The notes: generated from the sequence alone by a model not told the origin. A DNA stretch of 64,000 nt from Caldilineaceae bacterium (GCA_019637645.1 JAHBVH010000036.1:1-64000); one strand, 5' to 3'; positions 31,248 through 42,169 are shown, numbered from the stretch's first letter. Program-made: numbers and translations.

Positions 31248-32429
31248 TCAATGATCGGGTAGCACCGCGGCAATGGCCGCGACCCCGATCTCGGCTTCCG
31301 CTTCCGAGAGGGTTAGCGGGGGTAACAGCCGCAGGACATTGCTGCCTGCGGGAAGGGCCAAAACACCTTGTTCTTCCATCAACTGTTTGAGATAGGGCCC
31401 GACTTTTTCCCGCAACTCGATGGCGATCATGAGCCCTAAGCCGCGCACTTCGCGCACGATCTCGCGGTCGCCAATGGTGGCGCGCAGCCGATTGAGCAGA
31501 TACTCGCCCATGTGGGCGCTGCGTTCGATCAGCCCTTCTTCATGGTAGATTTGCAGCGCGGCCAAGCCAGCCGCACAGGCCAATGGGCCACCGCCAAAGG
31601 TGCTGCCATGCGCGCCAGGCGAAAGGGCGGCGTTGACCTGTGCCGTATAGGCAATTGCCCCCATGGGGAAACCACCGCCGATGCCTTTGGCAAGACAGAG
31701 CAGATCGGGCTGTAAGTCAAAGTGCTGGTGACCAAACCACTTGCCGGTGCGCCCAAAGCCGGTTTGGATCTCATCGAGCACCAGCAGCGCGCCCCGCTCA
31801 TGGCATAGCTGTTGGGCGGCGCGCAAATAGTCGCCATCTCCCATATTGACTCCCCCCTCACCTTGGACGACTTCTAGGATCACCATGGCCGTTTGGTCTG
31901 TGATGGCAGCATCCAGCTTAGCGATGTTATTATAGGGCACATGGCTAACGTCCAGGAGCGGCTCAAAGGGTTTGCGATATTTGGGCTCCCAAGTGAGCGA
32001 AACCGCGCCAATGGTCCGGCCATGAAAGCCACGCATCGTCGCCACTAACCCCGTGCGACCGGTAGTGAGGCGGGCAAATTTAATAGCGCCATCCACCGCT
32101 TCGGCACCGCTATTCGCCAGAAAAACATGGGGCAGATGGGCTGGCAACACCTTAACAAGCTCAGCGCCAAAGCGCGCGCGCGTATCATTATAGAGAAAGT
32201 TGGGCAATGCAATCAATTCGTGCGCTTGGTTGGCTAAGGCCGCGCTCAGCTTGGGATGACAATGACCCAACATTGCAACCCCCTGGGCCGCCGTCAGATC
32301 CAAATAACGGCGGCCCGCAGTATCAACCAACCAAGCGCCTTCCCCCCGCACGATTACCGTCTCGCCGCGGCGTTGCGTCGTCCCACCCAAAATCGCTTCT
32401 TCCCGCTGGGCATAATTTAGCTCAGTCAT
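31248..32429 (-). CDS. lysJ: [LysW]-aminoadipate semialdehyde/ornithine aminotransferase
   Basis: This 393-residue class III PLP aminotransferase would convert LysW-bound aminoadipate semialdehyde to LysW-lysine using glutamate. The segments [50 protein letters not shown] and the PLP lysine in [14 protein letters not shown] are typical of the ArgD/LysJ group. Family members often serve both arginine and lysine synthesis. It lies between lysZ and lysK, which supports the LysJ role. Confidence 0.92.
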   Translation of the reverse strand: MTELNYAQREEAILGGTTQRRGETVIVRGEGAWLVDTAGRRYLDLTAAQGVAMLGHCHPKLSAALANQAHELIALPNFLYNDTRARFGAELVKVLPAHLPHVFLANSGAEAVDGAIKFARLTTGRTGLVATMRGFHGRTIGAVSLTWEPKYRKPFEPLLDVSHVPYNNIAKLDAAITDQTAMVILEVVQGEGGVNMGDGDYLRAAQQLCHERGALLVLDEIQTGFGRTGKWFGHQHFDLQPDLLCLAKGIGGGFPMGAIAYTAQVNAALSPGAHGSTFGGGPLACAAGLAALQIYHEEGLIERSAHMGEYLLNRLRATIGDREIVREVRGLGLMIAIELREKVGPYLKQLMEEQGVLALPAGSNVLRLLPPLTLSEAEAEIGVAAIAAVLPDH

Positions 32430-32527
32430 GTGTACTTTCTTTCTTTGTAGAGATTGGCAACTGGAGATAGAGACTGAAGACTTATGCTGTCCTACTGTCC
32501 ACTGCCCTACAGCCTCGCGCTCCCACC

Positions 32528-33331
32528 TCAGGCAATCTGCGTTCCGCCACCATTGAGCGCTTTGGTCACGGGCGCGTCAACGCGTCCATCGGCAAAAATG
32601 ACCTTTTGGACCCCTTCGGCCAAGGCTTCGACGGCCCCCATGACCTTCTTTTTCATGCGGCCCTCGGCATATTGCATAAAGTCGTCAGCTTTGGCCCGGG
32701 GAATTTCCCGAATAAGCGAGGCTTCATCGGGGAAGTTGCGCAAGAGCCCTGGAACGTTGCTGAGGATCACCAGCGCTTCGGCATTTAACGCGGCGGCCAC
32801 CATAGCCGCGGCTCGATCCCCGTCCACGTTGATCGCTTCGCCCGCGTCAGAAGCACCCGGCGGCGTTAGGATAGGGAAATAGCCATGGCTAGTTAATAAC
32901 CGGAGCAGATCGACGTTGACACGTTCCACCGTACCGGTCCAGTCATCCCGCAGGACAAGCCGTTTACCATTGACACGTACACGCAGCGTATCTTTGCGCT
33001 TTCCTTCAAAAATACGCCCATCCAACCCACTCAAGCCCACGGCATTGACCCCCGCCGTCTGGAACTTTTCAACCCACATCTTGTTGAGTTGACCACAGTA
33101 GACCATCTCGAAAATTTCCAACGTGCGCCGATCGGTGCGCCGACTCACATAGCCACTTTCGCTGGTGACAAACTCGGGCGGGTGGCCCAACGCTTCGGCC
33201 ACCTCGTTGGTAGTTTCCGCACCACCATGGACGAGCAGCAAGTCGCGGCCCGCCGCACGCAACGCGGCAATATCACTCACAATGGCGTCGATATTGAGAT
33301 CTTTACCACCGCCAACTTTGATGACAATCAT
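32528..33331 (-). CDS. lysZ: [LysW]-aminoadipate 6-kinase
   Basis: The 267-residue protein is an amino-acid kinase of the ArgB/LysZ type that phosphorylates the side-chain carboxylate of LysW-bound aminoadipate. It starts with VIKVGGG and has [19 protein letters not shown], substrate-side [33 protein letters not shown] and the C-terminal [13 protein letters not shown]. These features follow LysZ more than standard ArgB. It lies between the methyltransferase gene and lysJ. The gap upstream (33332-33516) holds an expanded palindrome. Confidence 0.93.
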   Translation of the reverse strand: MIVIKVGGGKDLNIDAIVSDIAALRAAGRDLLLVHGGAETTNEVAEALGHPPEFVTSESGYVSRRTDRRTLEIFEMVYCGQLNKMWVEKFQTAGVNAVGLSGLDGRIFEGKRKDTLRVRVNGKRLVLRDDWTGTVERVNVDLLRLLTSHGYFPILTPPGASDAGEAINVDGDRAAAMVAAALNAEALVILSNVPGLLRNFPDEASLIREIPRAKADDFMQYAEGRMKKKVMGAVEALAEGVQKVIFADGRVDAPVTKALNGGGTQIA

Positions 33332-33383
33332 CGATCGTTACCCTTTTAGTTTTACTAAGCCTTACACATATAGGGATGACCAG

Positions 33384-33465
33384 AGACCTGACCGCGTCTT
33401 GCATACACGGTTGTGGGGACCACAGAGCCAACGGGATACACGGTTTGGCAAACCTGGTCAGGTCT
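33384..33465. repeat. Expanded copy of the MITE core palindrome
   Basis: The outer arms AGACCTGACC (33384-33393) and GGTCAGGTCT (33456-33465) match the family core, but 62 bases lie between them, including a second copy of the CACGGTT unit. It looks like two cores that recombined. Confidence 0.55.
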
Positions 33466-33516
33466 GATGCAAGTACCTACCTTGTCAATCAGTTGTCTCT
33501 CTTCTATTTTCTATCC

Positions 33517-34137
33517 CTACCGCCGATAGAGTGCCCGAAAACGCAGGCGGGGGGGATCGTCCAGGTTATGCAGCTCTTCCCAAGCGACTGTGCTCAGCCC
33601 ACAAGTGTGGAAGTAGGCTAGCTCTGCGCGTGTAAGCGCCCAGGGCGGTCCAGTCCGTTGGTCGGGCGTATCACTGCCAAGGGCAAAGAGAAAGAGTTCC
33701 CCAGCGGGGGCGACAAAGTTGGCAATGGCGGCCATAGTCGTCTGACGCATGTCAATAGGCAGCGCTTGAATCGTAAAAATTTCCAACACAAAGTCAAACG
33801 CACCTTGCCAAGCCGCTGGCGCCGCCAAGAGATCCGCCACCACATAGGTGACTGCACTTTGGGGAAAGCGCGCTTGACACCAAGCCACGGCAGTCGGTGA
33901 CAGGTCAAAAGCCGTCACCTGAAAGCCGCGGCGGGCCAATTCTTCGGCATCATCGCCAAGACCACAACCAATCACCAACGCGCGCCGTCCCGCGCCTTGG
34001 AGATTGGTGCGCTGTGCCCACTGAAAAAAGGCAGGCCGCGGCTGCAACACGGCCCAAGGAACCGCATTGCTGTCCCCTTGGGCTTGTTGATAGAGTTCTT
34101 CAAACCAATTCGATACGGGCGGTTGTTGTTCGTCCAT
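33517..34137 (-). CDS. Class I SAM-dependent methyltransferase
   Basis: The 206-residue product has the SAM-binding glycine loop in ALVIGCGLGDDAEELARRG, the acidic second strand (VTAFDLSP) and a VVADLLA motif. The N-terminal WFEELYQQAQGD and W-x8-P pattern recalls TPMT-like small-molecule methyltransferases. The ATG at 34137 overlaps the lysY stop (TGATG), so the two are translationally coupled; a longer frame to 34206 only reads into lysY. Its presence inside the lysine operon is unexplained, and the substrate is unknown. Confidence 0.82.
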   Translation of the reverse strand: MDEQQPPVSNWFEELYQQAQGDSNAVPWAVLQPRPAFFQWAQRTNLQGAGRRALVIGCGLGDDAEELARRGFQVTAFDLSPTAVAWCQARFPQSAVTYVVADLLAAPAAWQGAFDFVLEIFTIQALPIDMRQTTMAAIANFVAPAGELFLFALGSDTPDQRTGPPWALTRAELAYFHTCGLSTVAWEELHNLDDPPRLRFRALYRR

Positions 34138-35204
34138 CAGATTGGATGTAAGCCAGGGAACAGTAACCCGGTCGTCTCTTCCCACCCCAACATGAGGTTC
34201 ATACATTGCATTGCGGTGCCAGCGGCCCCTTTCATGAGGTTATCAATGGCACAGATGGCAACCACGCGCCCGGTCGCCTCGTCAAATTCAAAGCCCACAT
34301 CGGCATAGTTACTGCCGGACAGGATCTTAGGCTCGGGATAGCGATAGATGCCGGTCTTTTCCTTCACCAAGCGGACAAAAGGCTCATCCCGATAGACTTG
34401 ACGGTAAGCACGCCAGAGATCTTTTTCACCTACGCCGGGTTTGACAAAGAGGTGCGCGGTCGCCAACACCCCGCGGACATTGTCAATCGCGGTTGCGCTC
34501 AAATGCACCGCGGCAGGCGTGCGTTGGGCATGAGGGGTACGGCCAATGGCTTGTAGAATCTCGGCGGTGTGACGATGGCCGGTAGGGGCAAAGCTACGCA
34601 TGACGCCAGAACGTTCGGGATGATGGGTAGCATCACTAGATTTATTGCCCCCCTCACTACTCCCCACCTTGACTTCACAAATGACACCGCGGCTTTCATC
34701 GATCAGATCATTAGCAAAGAGCGGCCAAATGGCAAAGTTGGTTGCTGTGGCATTACACCCCACCCCACTCGCATAGCGCGCCGTGGCTAATTCAGCGCGG
34801 TGCAATTCCGGCAAGCCATAGACAAATTTTGCCAGCCAGGCGGGGTTGGCATGGGCCTTGCCATACCAACGGACATAGTCGTCGGGATTGCGCAGCCGAA
34901 AGTCGGCACTGAGATCAACGATACGTTCGGCTAGACCAGCAAAAGTATCAATGCGCTCCATCGCCCCACCGTGCGGCAACCCTAAGAAGAGCAGATCACA
35001 GGCTTCCAGATCGCTGGCGCTCACAAACTGTAACTTCGTGCGCCCCCGCAGGTTGGGATGCGTGAAGTGGACAAAGGAACCGGCATTGCGCTCGCTAGTT
35101 ACTTGCTTGACAACAACCTGGGGATGATCGAGCAACAGGCGCAACAATTCGCCACCGACATAGCCGGAGCCGCCGACGATGGAAACATTGATCGGTGCTG
35201 TCAT
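34137..35204 (-). CDS. lysY: [LysW]-aminoadipate 6-phosphate reductase
   Basis: This 355-residue protein is an ArgC/LysY-type NADPH-dependent acyl-phosphate reductase. The nucleotide-binding start is VSIVGGSGYVGGELLRLL, the active-site cysteine lies in SGVGCNATATNFA, and HRHTAEI is the conserved substrate-side motif. In this locus it should reduce LysW-bound aminoadipyl phosphate to the semialdehyde. It lies between lysX and the methyltransferase and shares a base with the latter's start codon. ArgC activity for arginine synthesis may be combined. Confidence 0.92.
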   Translation of the reverse strand: MTAPINVSIVGGSGYVGGELLRLLLDHPQVVVKQVTSERNAGSFVHFTHPNLRGRTKLQFVSASDLEACDLLFLGLPHGGAMERIDTFAGLAERIVDLSADFRLRNPDDYVRWYGKAHANPAWLAKFVYGLPELHRAELATARYASGVGCNATATNFAIWPLFANDLIDESRGVICEVKVGSSEGGNKSSDATHHPERSGVMRSFAPTGHRHTAEILQAIGRTPHAQRTPAAVHLSATAIDNVRGVLATAHLFVKPGVGEKDLWRAYRQVYRDEPFVRLVKEKTGIYRYPEPKILSGSNYADVGFEFDEATGRVVAICAIDNLMKGAAGTAMQCMNLMLGWEETTGLLFPGLHPI

Positions 35205-35279
35205 GTTGGTAAATCCTTATCGATACCTAAAGGCAATGATTCAGTGAAAGACAGTTTGAAAAGGGGATAGGAACAGGCC

Positions 35280-35312
35280 ACCCCTGGCCGGTTTTGAAGA
35301 CCGGTCAGGGGT
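35280..35312. repeat. Core palindrome of the MITE family in the lysX-lysY gap
   Basis: Arms ACCCCTGGCCGGT and ACCGGTCAGGGGT pair around a TTTGAAG loop. Both arms differ together from the AGACCTGACAGGT type, which keeps the stem (one G-U). Confidence 0.75.
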
Positions 35313-35336
35313 AAGGGTGCCGCGCCAAACGATTTC

Positions 35337-36281
35337 TTAGTCGGCAGAAGCACCACTGGTCAGGGAAACCGGCTGGTAGTCACCCGCGCCCCCATTTTTC
35401 CAACCGTTGGCCGCGGCCCAGCCATCTTTGGCCACGCGCAGGGCAAAATCGATCATTCGGCCAGGGATGTCTACACCGGTAGGAGCGATGCTGTTGCGGA
35501 ATTCCATGGTGTAATTCACTTCATTGATCAAAAGACCCCGATCGGGATCTTCGAGTACATCAATCGCCACCACGCCACCACCGACCGCTTTGGCCGCTTG
35601 GACACAGATCTCATTGAGGTCGGGCGTAACTGGGCAATTGCTCGACTTGCCGCCGCGTGCAGTATTCGTAATCCAGTGAGCCGAATCACGATAAATCGCG
35701 CAGATGGTTTCGTTACCCACCACAAAGGCGCGAATATCGCGCTCGGGCTTGGCAATATACTCTTGGATATAGAAAATGCTGTGGTGATAGCTCCCCAAGA
35801 CCTCTTTGTGTTCCAAGATCGCCTCAGCCGCATCCCGGTCATTGATCTTGCTCAACAGCCGCCCCCAAGAACCAACAGCAGGCTTGAGCACAACGGGATA
35901 GCCCATCTCTTCAATGGCACGGAGGGCACTTTCCGCGGTATAGGCGACCAACGTGCGCGGCTGTGGCACGCCCGCCGCCGCCAATGCACTGGTCGTTTGA
36001 AGTTTATTCCCACAAATATCGGCAACCTGCGCCGTGTTGACGGTTGCAATGCCACGGTCATTCAAAATCCGCAAGCTATAGAGGGCGCGGCTATGATTGA
36101 TACAGCGCTCCATGATCACATCATATTGGCTATATTGCTCACCATACCGTTGACCACCGGAGATGTCAAAGATCATCTCTTGGTCGTCCAATAACGCAAA
36201 TTCCAGGCCCCGTTGTTCGAGTGCCGTAAATAATAATTTTTCTTCAGCACGCACGCGGCTAAAAAGCACACCGATTCTCAT
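35337..36281 (-). CDS. lysX: LysW-aminoadipate ligase
   Basis: This 314-residue ATP-grasp ligase joins the C-terminal Glu of LysW to the amino group of alpha-aminoadipate. Signatures are [17 protein letters not shown] at the N-terminus, [31 protein letters not shown] for [21 protein letters not shown], and [11 protein letters not shown] at the metal site. The start is the ATG at 36281, and AGGGAG lies upstream. It follows lysW by 78 bases, with a hairpin in between. Confidence 0.95.
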   Translation of the reverse strand: MRIGVLFSRVRAEEKLLFTALEQRGLEFALLDDQEMIFDISGGQRYGEQYSQYDVIMERCINHSRALYSLRILNDRGIATVNTAQVADICGNKLQTTSALAAAGVPQPRTLVAYTAESALRAIEEMGYPVVLKPAVGSWGRLLSKINDRDAAEAILEHKEVLGSYHHSIFYIQEYIAKPERDIRAFVVGNETICAIYRDSAHWITNTARGGKSSNCPVTPDLNEICVQAAKAVGGGVVAIDVLEDPDRGLLINEVNYTMEFRNSIAPTGVDIPGRMIDFALRVAKDGWAAANGWKNGGAGDYQPVSLTSGASAD

Positions 36282-36314
36282 AAATTCTCCCTAGGTTAGG
36301 CTGGCAAGGGAACC

Positions 36315-36355
36315 CTGGTGGATTGCAACGGTTGGCATTAGCCGCAATCCACCAG
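36315..36355. repeat. Hairpin between lysW and lysX
   Basis: Arms CTGGTGGATTGC and GCAATCCACCAG are perfect 12-base complements, directly after the lysW stop. It has no T-run. It could protect the lysW message end or reduce read-through. Confidence 0.7.
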
Positions 36356-36359
36356 CGGA

Positions 36360-36545
36360 TCACTCGCCCCAATCTTCTTCTTCTTCTGGGGCCAAGGCTA
36401 ATTCCAACGGATCAATGCTGACTACTTCCAGATCGGCACCACAATCGGGACATTGGGTGATTTCATTCTGCATGACGTTGGTCAGCTCGATCTCGGCAAA
36501 ACATTCTGGGCATTCAGCAACACCAGTCACGGTCTTCAGAGCCAT
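36360..36545 (-). CDS. lysW: LysW, carrier protein for lysine biosynthesis
   Basis: This 61-residue acidic protein carries the amino-group-protected intermediates from aminoadipate to lysine. Four cysteines (12, 15, 32, 35) in ECPECFAE and QCPDCGAD form a zinc ribbon. The C-terminus ends in EEEEDWGE, the family's conserved EDWGE motif, whose final Glu is attached to aminoadipate by LysX. AGGAG precedes the ATG. It lies directly before lysX. Confidence 0.97.
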   Translation of the reverse strand: MALKTVTGVAECPECFAEIELTNVMQNEITQCPDCGADLEVVSIDPLELALAPEEEEDWGE

Positions 36546-36593
36546 TTGTTTTCTCCTCTTCTTGCAACTATTTCATCAAACACGTAAATTTTA

Positions 36594-36676
36594 TAGAAAT
36601 TATGCACTTGGGCAGGAGCTGGCCGGTTTTGAAAACCTGTCAGCGCTTGTCGGATCAGGCAACTGTGCAACTTCTA
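36594..36676. repeat. MITE-like element between homoisocitrate dehydrogenase and lysW
   Basis: Left end is a TAGAAATTATGCACTTGG-like sequence; right end, reverse-complemented, TAGAAGTTGCACAGTTGC. The inner palindrome has arms of the GGCCGGTTTT/AAAACCTGTC type. It is followed by another hairpin with arms CGCAGCGAAG and CTTCGCTGCG (36693-36741). Confidence 0.75.
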
Positions 36677-36762
36677 TTGTAAAAAAGTTTTTCGCAGCGA
36701 AGAGCGCGATTTTTACGAAATACCGAGAAAGCTTCGCTGCGTTCAGGCATTCACGGCCAAGC

Positions 36763-37791
36763 TTACAGATAGGCGACCACCGCTTGGGTCACTTGAGCGG
36801 TGGTCGCGTCTCCACCTAAATCGCGGCTCCAGGGACCATGCTGGAGCACTTGTTGCACGGCCTGTTGCAACTGCTGGGCCGCGGTGGGTTGGCCGATGCT
36901 TTCGAGTAGCAATGCGGCAGCCAGGATCGTCGCCAGGGGATTGGCAATGCCTTGCCCGGCAATATCGGGCGCACTCCCATGGACCGGCTCGGCGACCACA
37001 AAGTTGGTCCCTACATTGGCGCTAGGGGCTAACCCCAGCCCCCCCACCAAAGCGGCGGCGGCATCGCTCAAAATATCGCCATAGAGATTGGGGGCGACCA
37101 CCACATCATAACGCTGCGGAGAGCGGATCAGATGGTAGACCATAGAATCGACCAATTGCTCCTCTACTTGCACATCGGGGTAGGCTTGGGCCACCCCCAG
37201 CGCACACTCGCGAAAGAGACCATCGGTCAGGCTCAGTACATTCGCCTTATGGACAATCGTTACCAACGGTGGCCGCTGTGGATGCTGGATATGGCGCTGC
37301 CGCGCTTGTTGGAATGCGGTGTGAGCAATCCGCGTCGAGGCCCGCCGTGAAATGATCCGTTCGGCCAAGGCTGTTTCGCCCTCTTCCACCCAGCGCTCTT
37401 GCTTGACATACAGACATTCGGTATTTTCGCGCACAATCAGCAGATCTACGTCGGGTTGGCTGCCCGCGACGGGGGCCGAGACAACCGGCCGTAGATTGGC
37501 ATAGAGGTCAAACTGTTTGCGCAGCCCGATGATGGGGCTGCTATAGCCCGCCACGCGCTGGCTTGGCGAACTTACCGCGCCAAAGAGCGCACCGGCACAG
37601 TTCCGTAGCGCGTCTATGGTGGCCGTGGGCAAAGCTGTTCCCTGGGCTTGAAAGGTCTCCCACCCGGCATCCAAGCGGACGAAGGTGAGGGGCAGGCCAG
37701 TCGCCACCAAGGCCGCTTGCGCCGCTGGAACGACTTCTTGACCAATCCCATCCCCTGGGATTAACGCGATGCGCAATGTCTCTTCTACCAT
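36763..37791 (-). CDS. hicdh: Homoisocitrate dehydrogenase
   Basis: The 342-residue enzyme belongs to the isocitrate/isopropylmalate dehydrogenase family. [14 protein letters not shown] is the nucleotide-side start, [13 protein letters not shown] is the substrate arginine segment, [13 protein letters not shown] and [21 protein letters not shown] carry the catalytic Tyr/Lys/Asp region, and [18 protein letters not shown] is the NAD-binding loop. The text around the substrate loop resembles Thermus homoisocitrate dehydrogenase more than LeuB, and the gene lies in the lysine locus. It oxidises homoisocitrate to 2-oxoadipate. Its start lies 9 bases after the Nudix stop. Confidence 0.9.
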   Translation of the reverse strand: MVEETLRIALIPGDGIGQEVVPAAQAALVATGLPLTFVRLDAGWETFQAQGTALPTATIDALRNCAGALFGAVSSPSQRVAGYSSPIIGLRKQFDLYANLRPVVSAPVAGSQPDVDLLIVRENTECLYVKQERWVEEGETALAERIISRRASTRIAHTAFQQARQRHIQHPQRPPLVTIVHKANVLSLTDGLFRECALGVAQAYPDVQVEEQLVDSMVYHLIRSPQRYDVVVAPNLYGDILSDAAAALVGGLGLAPSANVGTNFVVAEPVHGSAPDIAGQGIANPLATILAAALLLESIGQPTAAQQLQQAVQQVLQHGPWSRDLGGDATTAQVTQAVVAYL

Positions 37792-37800
37792 GATGGTCCG

Positions 37801-38265
37801 TTACCACTTTCCGACATAAGGCCCCGGCCCGGCGGCCAACTCTTGCAAGCGGCGGCCACAGCCAGGGGATAGATCAGCCGGCAGCGCCGCCAACGGGAAC
37901 CACTGACAAGCGTCAATTTCCCACTGGTCGGTAGCTTGGCCGATCTGAAAGTTGTTGCAAACAAAAACAGCAATATGGTCGCTTTTGCTTTCGTAAAAAT
38001 TGGTGTACATCCCCAATAGCCTGGGCGTTTCCAGCAAACGCGCGCCAGCTTCTTCAGTGGCTTCCCGCGCGGTCGCGGCGAGCAACGTTTCACGCCGCTT
38101 GACCGCCCCACCCGGGAAATACCAGTGTGCCTGATAGGTATGGCGCACCAAGAGTATCTGGTCATCCTGAATCAGGATCAGCCGAACCCCCACCACAAAC
38201 GGTCGGCTGATCCGCCACCATAGACTGTAAAGAAAATAGGCCAGCCGTAGAACAACCTTCTTCAT
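37801..38265 (-). CDS. Nudix hydrolase
   Basis: The 154-residue protein has a Nudix box GAVKRRETLLAATAREATEE ending in AGA, so all catalytic Glu residues are present. The first 25 residues are hydrophobic and basic (VVLRLAYFLYSLWWRIS), perhaps a membrane contact. A GTG five codons upstream (38280) could also be the start. It lies between lysU and the homoisocitrate dehydrogenase gene and may be part of the operon. The substrate is unknown. Confidence 0.85.
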   Translation of the reverse strand: MKKVVLRLAYFLYSLWWRISRPFVVGVRLILIQDDQILLVRHTYQAHWYFPGGAVKRRETLLAATAREATEEAGARLLETPRLLGMYTNFYESKSDHIAVFVCNNFQIGQATDQWEIDACQWFPLAALPADLSPGCGRRLQELAAGPGPYVGKW

Positions 38266-38313
38266 CCCACAATACCCCACGTGCGCGGTGCCTGCCTAAC
38301 CGATAATGACCAC

Positions 38314-38850
38314 TCAGTTGACAGCCAGGACGCGCTCACCAGCAGACGGCGTCGTAGGAACACCCATTTTCTGCTTGACATACTCCACTAAGCCCCCCGC
38401 CGCCACAATACCCATGACACTGGGGCTAAAGGGCGGGAAAGTAAATTCGCCCGCAGCACAGGTGATCCGATTGGCAACCAGATCGACAGCCACGCGCTCC
38501 CCCGGTTGAATGGCCTGCGCCGCGGCAGGGCAAACAATCGCCAACAGGCCACAGTTAAGCGCGTTGCGATAAAAGATACGGCTAAAGCTTTCGGCGATCA
38601 ACACCTGGACGCCGCTATAGACCAAACAAGTGGCAGCCTGTTCGCGGCTCGATCCACAGCCCCAGTTGCGTCCCGCCACAATCATATCCCCTGGCTGCAC
38701 CGCGCTCGCAAAGTTGGGATCTAAATCTTCGAGGGCATGCCGGGCAATTTCAGTCCGGCCCGTTACCGTATATGTATATTTCCCGGGGAAGATCACATCG
38801 GTATTGACATTATCCCCATATTTCCAAGCCCGCCCACCTAGCACTTGCAT
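38314..38850 (-). CDS. lysU: Homoaconitase small subunit
   Basis: The 178-residue protein is a LeuD-type swivel domain: [14 protein letters not shown] at the N-terminus and [17 protein letters not shown] for the substrate-binding loop. With LysT it would convert homocitrate to homoisocitrate. The ATG at 38850 has GGGGAGGA before it; the frame to 38898 adds 16 residues without a good site. The lysT stop is 57 bases upstream. Confidence 0.92.
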   Translation of the reverse strand: MQVLGGRAWKYGDNVNTDVIFPGKYTYTVTGRTEIARHALEDLDPNFASAVQPGDMIVAGRNWGCGSSREQAATCLVYSGVQVLIAESFSRIFYRNALNCGLLAIVCPAAAQAIQPGERVAVDLVANRITCAAGEFTFPPFSPSVMGIVAAGGLVEYVKQKMGVPTTPSAGERVLAVN

Positions 38851-38907
38851 CCTATCCTCCCCTTTGCTTCTAGCTAGCCAACTTGTGCGCAGCGACAAGC
38901 CGCAACG

Positions 38908-40290
38908 TTAGACGGTTACCTCACGCGGATCAGCGATCACCCCTTTGATCGCTGAAGCAGCGACGACCGCGGGGCTCGCTAAATAAATTTCGGAATCGCG
39001 CGTCCCCATGCGTCCTTGGAAATTCCGATTTGCGCTCGAGATCGTCACCTCTTTAGGCGCAGGAATCCCCATGTGGTTGCCCATACAAGGGCCACAGCCC
39101 GGGATCCCAATCATCGCCCCGGCTTCAGTTAAGGTCTGAATATAGCCCAAGCGCAGCGATTCTTGCAACACCTGATTAGAGGCCGGAATGACCAGGAGAC
39201 GGGTGCCTGGTGCGACTTGGTGACCTTGCAAAACGGCCGCGGCGGCAGCCAGATCTTCCACGCGGCCATTGGTGCAGGTGCCAATAAAGGCTTGTTGCAC
39301 TCGGGTGCCCGCCACTTGCGACAGCGGCTTGACATGATCCATCGAGTGCGGACAAGCGATATAGGGCTCTAGCTCTTCGGCGCGGTAGCGATAGGTCGCC
39401 ACATAATCAGCGTCGGCATCGGGGTAGAGGGCATTGGCCGCGAGTTCAGCCTGGATGGCCTGCGTTTGGGCGAGGAGCGTCTCTGCCGCGCTACGGTCGG
39501 TCACGGGCCAGGGTTGGCCGGCGGCTCGCCATTCACGTCGCGCCTTGCGTTCCGCCAAATAGCCAAAAACCTTATCATCAGGAGCCATATAAGCAGTTTT
39601 GACCCCAAACTCGGCCATTTGGTTGGGCAAGACCATGCGCGATTCTAAGGAAAGCGCGGCAATGCCGGTTCCACTAAATTCGACCGACATATAGAGGCCA
39701 CCATCAACGCCGAGATCCCCCATGATCCGCAAGGCAAAATCTTTCGTCGTGACGCCAGGGGGTAGCGCGCCCTCGAGGATGATCTGCATCGACTCAGGCA
39801 CGCGCAACCAAAGTTCGCCGGTTGCCCAAAGGACAGCCACTTCGCTGCGCCCAATCCCCGCGCCAAAGGCACCTAGCCAGCCAAAATGGGTGGTGTGGGA
39901 ATCCGAGCCTAGAATTAATTGGCCGGGCGCGACCAGGGCTTCTTCACTGAAAACTTGATGACAAATGCCGCGGCCAGCTTCAAAAAAATGACGAATCCCT
40001 TGTTCCGCCACAAAGGCGCGAATCTCGGCGTGATTTTGGGCGTGTTTGGTCGTGGGGGCCGGGACGGCGTGATCCAGGGTAATGGCCATTCGCTCGGGGA
40101 TCAGCACCCGCGGTTGCTGGAATTCCAACCAGATTTGGCGAATCGCCGCGGTGTTATCGTGGCTCAAGACCACATCAGGGCGGGCATCCACCACTTGACC
40201 AACGGCAACGGTCGGCAAACCAGTCGCACGGGCAAGGGCTTTCTGGGCAAAGCTTTGGCGAGGGAGAGAGAGCGCAGCAGGGCTATTCAT
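38908..40290 (-). CDS. lysT: Homoaconitase large subunit
   Basis: This 460-residue protein is an aconitase-family large subunit carrying a [4Fe-4S] cluster. [30 protein letters not shown] (first Cys) and [14 protein letters not shown] (Cys pair) are the cluster and substrate motifs; the N-terminal DHAVPAP segment also fits. The family includes LeuC; the lysine context and the presence of homocitrate synthase and homoisocitrate dehydrogenase favour homoaconitase. It lies 80 bases after the Nudix gene and is followed by lysU. Confidence 0.92.
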   Translation of the reverse strand: MNSPAALSLPRQSFAQKALARATGLPTVAVGQVVDARPDVVLSHDNTAAIRQIWLEFQQPRVLIPERMAITLDHAVPAPTTKHAQNHAEIRAFVAEQGIRHFFEAGRGICHQVFSEEALVAPGQLILGSDSHTTHFGWLGAFGAGIGRSEVAVLWATGELWLRVPESMQIILEGALPPGVTTKDFALRIMGDLGVDGGLYMSVEFSGTGIAALSLESRMVLPNQMAEFGVKTAYMAPDDKVFGYLAERKARREWRAAGQPWPVTDRSAAETLLAQTQAIQAELAANALYPDADADYVATYRYRAEELEPYIACPHSMDHVKPLSQVAGTRVQQAFIGTCTNGRVEDLAAAAAVLQGHQVAPGTRLLVIPASNQVLQESLRLGYIQTLTEAGAMIGIPGCGPCMGNHMGIPAPKEVTISSANRNFQGRMGTRDSEIYLASPAVVAASAIKGVIADPREVTV

Positions 40291-40370
40291 AAAAATGTAA
40301 CGCTTTCCTCAGGTACGATAGATAGCTTGCAATCCTTGGTTCTAGACCGAAGTGCGGGGGGATGCGTCGG

Positions 40371-40964
40371 CTAGATTTGTTGATGTAATAATAAATAGGC
40401 AACTGCCGCCACAACTACCCGATCTTTGATCACCCCGGTACGCACGGCCTCTTGCAGCCAGGCGAGCGAAACCCAATGCAATGTCACAAACTCAGCTGGA
40501 TCGCGCCGCGGTTGGGTAGTCGGCTGTAAATTCCAGGCGGCGTAGAGATGGCTGCTCATGGTTCCCAGAGCGGGATTATCCCAAACCACACCAAGATAGC
40601 GTACGGCAGGCGTTGTTGCCCCAGGGGCGGGCAATGGCGTATAGCCCGTTTCTTCCCGTAATTCACGCAAGGCACCGGTATAGGTGTCTTCCCTGTGGTC
40701 CAGTAAGCCACCCGGCAATTGCCAGATCACTTCCTGTACGCCATGCCGATATTCACGCTCCAAGAGGACTTCCCCCGCCGGGTTAAAGCCAATCACAGCA
40801 ACGCCCAGCCCAGCCGGTTCGAGCCGCGTATAGGCATAGTGTTGCCCCGTTGGTAATTGGACCTGATCCACGGCCACCGTGAGCCAGCGATTCCGAAACG
40901 CCTGCTCGGTATGGAGCGTTTGCCAGGGCAGCGGATCAGCGGGCGCAGCGGCAGGTTCACTCAT
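40371..40964 (-). CDS. Nudix hydrolase, ADP-ribose pyrophosphatase-like
   Basis: The 197-residue protein has the Nudix box [20 protein letters not shown] followed by TGY, and the segment [21 protein letters not shown] is typical of ADP-ribose pyrophosphatases (NudF type). Its start overlaps the homocitrate synthase stop by four bases (ATGA), so it is translationally coupled to the lysine operon. Why it is here is unclear. Confidence 0.88.
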   Translation of the reverse strand: MSEPAAAPADPLPWQTLHTEQAFRNRWLTVAVDQVQLPTGQHYAYTRLEPAGLGVAVIGFNPAGEVLLEREYRHGVQEVIWQLPGGLLDHREDTYTGALRELREETGYTPLPAPGATTPAVRYLGVVWDNPALGTMSSHLYAAWNLQPTTQPRRDPAEFVTLHWVSLAWLQEAVRTGVIKDRVVVAAVAYLLLHQQI

Positions 40965-42169
40965 GCGAAAACCCCAAGTGGCGCGGCGGGATCGGTAGCC
41001 TTGCCATCCTCTGCCGGGTGCAACAATTCTGGCATGACACTCTGGCTGTGATAGTTGCGCAATAAGACATCAACATCGTCTAAATTCAGCCGTTTTTGAT
41101 CGGCCAATGTTTTGATCTGGGCCGTAATGATCTTGATATCATCATCACTTAGCGCTAGCTGCAACTGTTCGGCACGTTGCTTGATCGCATTCCAGCCCGT
41201 CAAGCGGTGAGCAACGTGGATATACCGCGTGAGCCCAAAGTCTGCTGGGTCGAGAATTTCATAGGTGCTGGGGTTATTAAGAATGGCCTTGGCATGAATG
41301 CCAGCCTTATGCGTAAAAGCTGTGTAGCCGGTGATGTAGTTATTAAAGGGGACATCCACACTAACTAAGCCGGCAACATAGTTTTCTACCTCGCGCAAAA
41401 GAGGCAAATTGTAACGGCCACGGATCAGGTCGGCATTGTAGGTATACATGCGTGCAATCAGGCCACCCAAAGGGGTGATGCCATTGCGTTCCCCGATCCC
41501 CAACACGGAGGTATCTACATGGGTTGCGCCAGCTTCGAGTGCGCAATAGGCATTCGCCACGGCACAGCCAGTATCATTATGGCCGTGGAACTCAATATCG
41601 CAGGAGACCACACTGCGCAAGGTCCGCACCAAGTCGTAGACCTGGCGCGGGTTAGCAACGCCGACCGTATCAGCAATGCCAACGCGGTTGACCCCAATCT
41701 GATCGACGGCGCGATAGATAGTCAGGAGATCGACCAAGTCGCTGCGAAAGCTATCTTCGCTGCTAAAACGGACTTCCAACCCTTGGCTTTTGACAAACTC
41801 AATGACCTGAATGGCTGAATCAATAATATAGGGAATGTCTTTGCCATGAGAAAATTCGCGCAGGTAGCTGCTTGTGCCGAAGACGACATCAATGCCATCG
41901 ACACCGGTATCGATCGCCATTTTGGCATCATCCATATGGCAGCGAACGTGGGTCAGGATCTTGGAGTTGAGCCCCAACGACGCGATGCGGGTACAGTCCT
42001 GTTGGCTTTGGGGGCTGGCAGCGGGGGAAGTCAATTCCAAATATTCAACACCCAGCGCATCGAGCAAACGCGCGATCTCGACTTTTTGGTCGCTGGTAAA
42101 AAACGCATTGGCAAACTGCTCACCCTCACGGAGGGTTGACTCAATAATTGCAAAGTTGTCCAAGCTCAT
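40961..42169 (-). CDS. lysS: Homocitrate synthase
   Basis: The 402-residue enzyme condenses acetyl-CoA with 2-oxoglutarate, the first step of the alpha-aminoadipate pathway. It is a DRE-TIM metallolyase: [14 protein letters not shown] holds the catalytic Arg-Glu, [12 protein letters not shown] and [14 protein letters not shown] the metal ligands, and [11 protein letters not shown] the acetyl-CoA loop. The sequence resembles the LYS20/Thermus group rather than NifV. It is the first enzyme gene of the operon and has an attenuator leader (42224-42362). Feedback by lysine is known for relatives but cannot be seen here. Confidence 0.95.
   Translation of the reverse strand: MSLDNFAIIESTLREGEQFANAFFTSDQKVEIARLLDALGVEYLELTSPAASPQSQQDCTRIASLGLNSKILTHVRCHMDDAKMAIDTGVDGIDVVFGTSSYLREFSHGKDIPYIIDSAIQVIEFVKSQGLEVRFSSEDSFRSDLVDLLTIYRAVDQIGVNRVGIADTVGVANPRQVYDLVRTLRSVVSCDIEFHGHNDTGCAVANAYCALEAGATHVDTSVLGIGERNGITPLGGLIARMYTYNADLIRGRYNLPLLREVENYVAGLVSVDVPFNNYITGYTAFTHKAGIHAKAILNNPSTYEILDPADFGLTRYIHVAHRLTGWNAIKQRAEQLQLALSDDDIKIITAQIKTLADQKRLNLDDVDVLLRNYHSQSVMPELLHPAEDGKATDPAAPLGVFA

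Noticed and set aside
36763..37791. Assignment as LeuB (3-isopropylmalate dehydrogenase)
   Set aside because: The substrate-loop text and the lysine operon context favour homoisocitrate dehydrogenase, though LeuB activity cannot be excluded.
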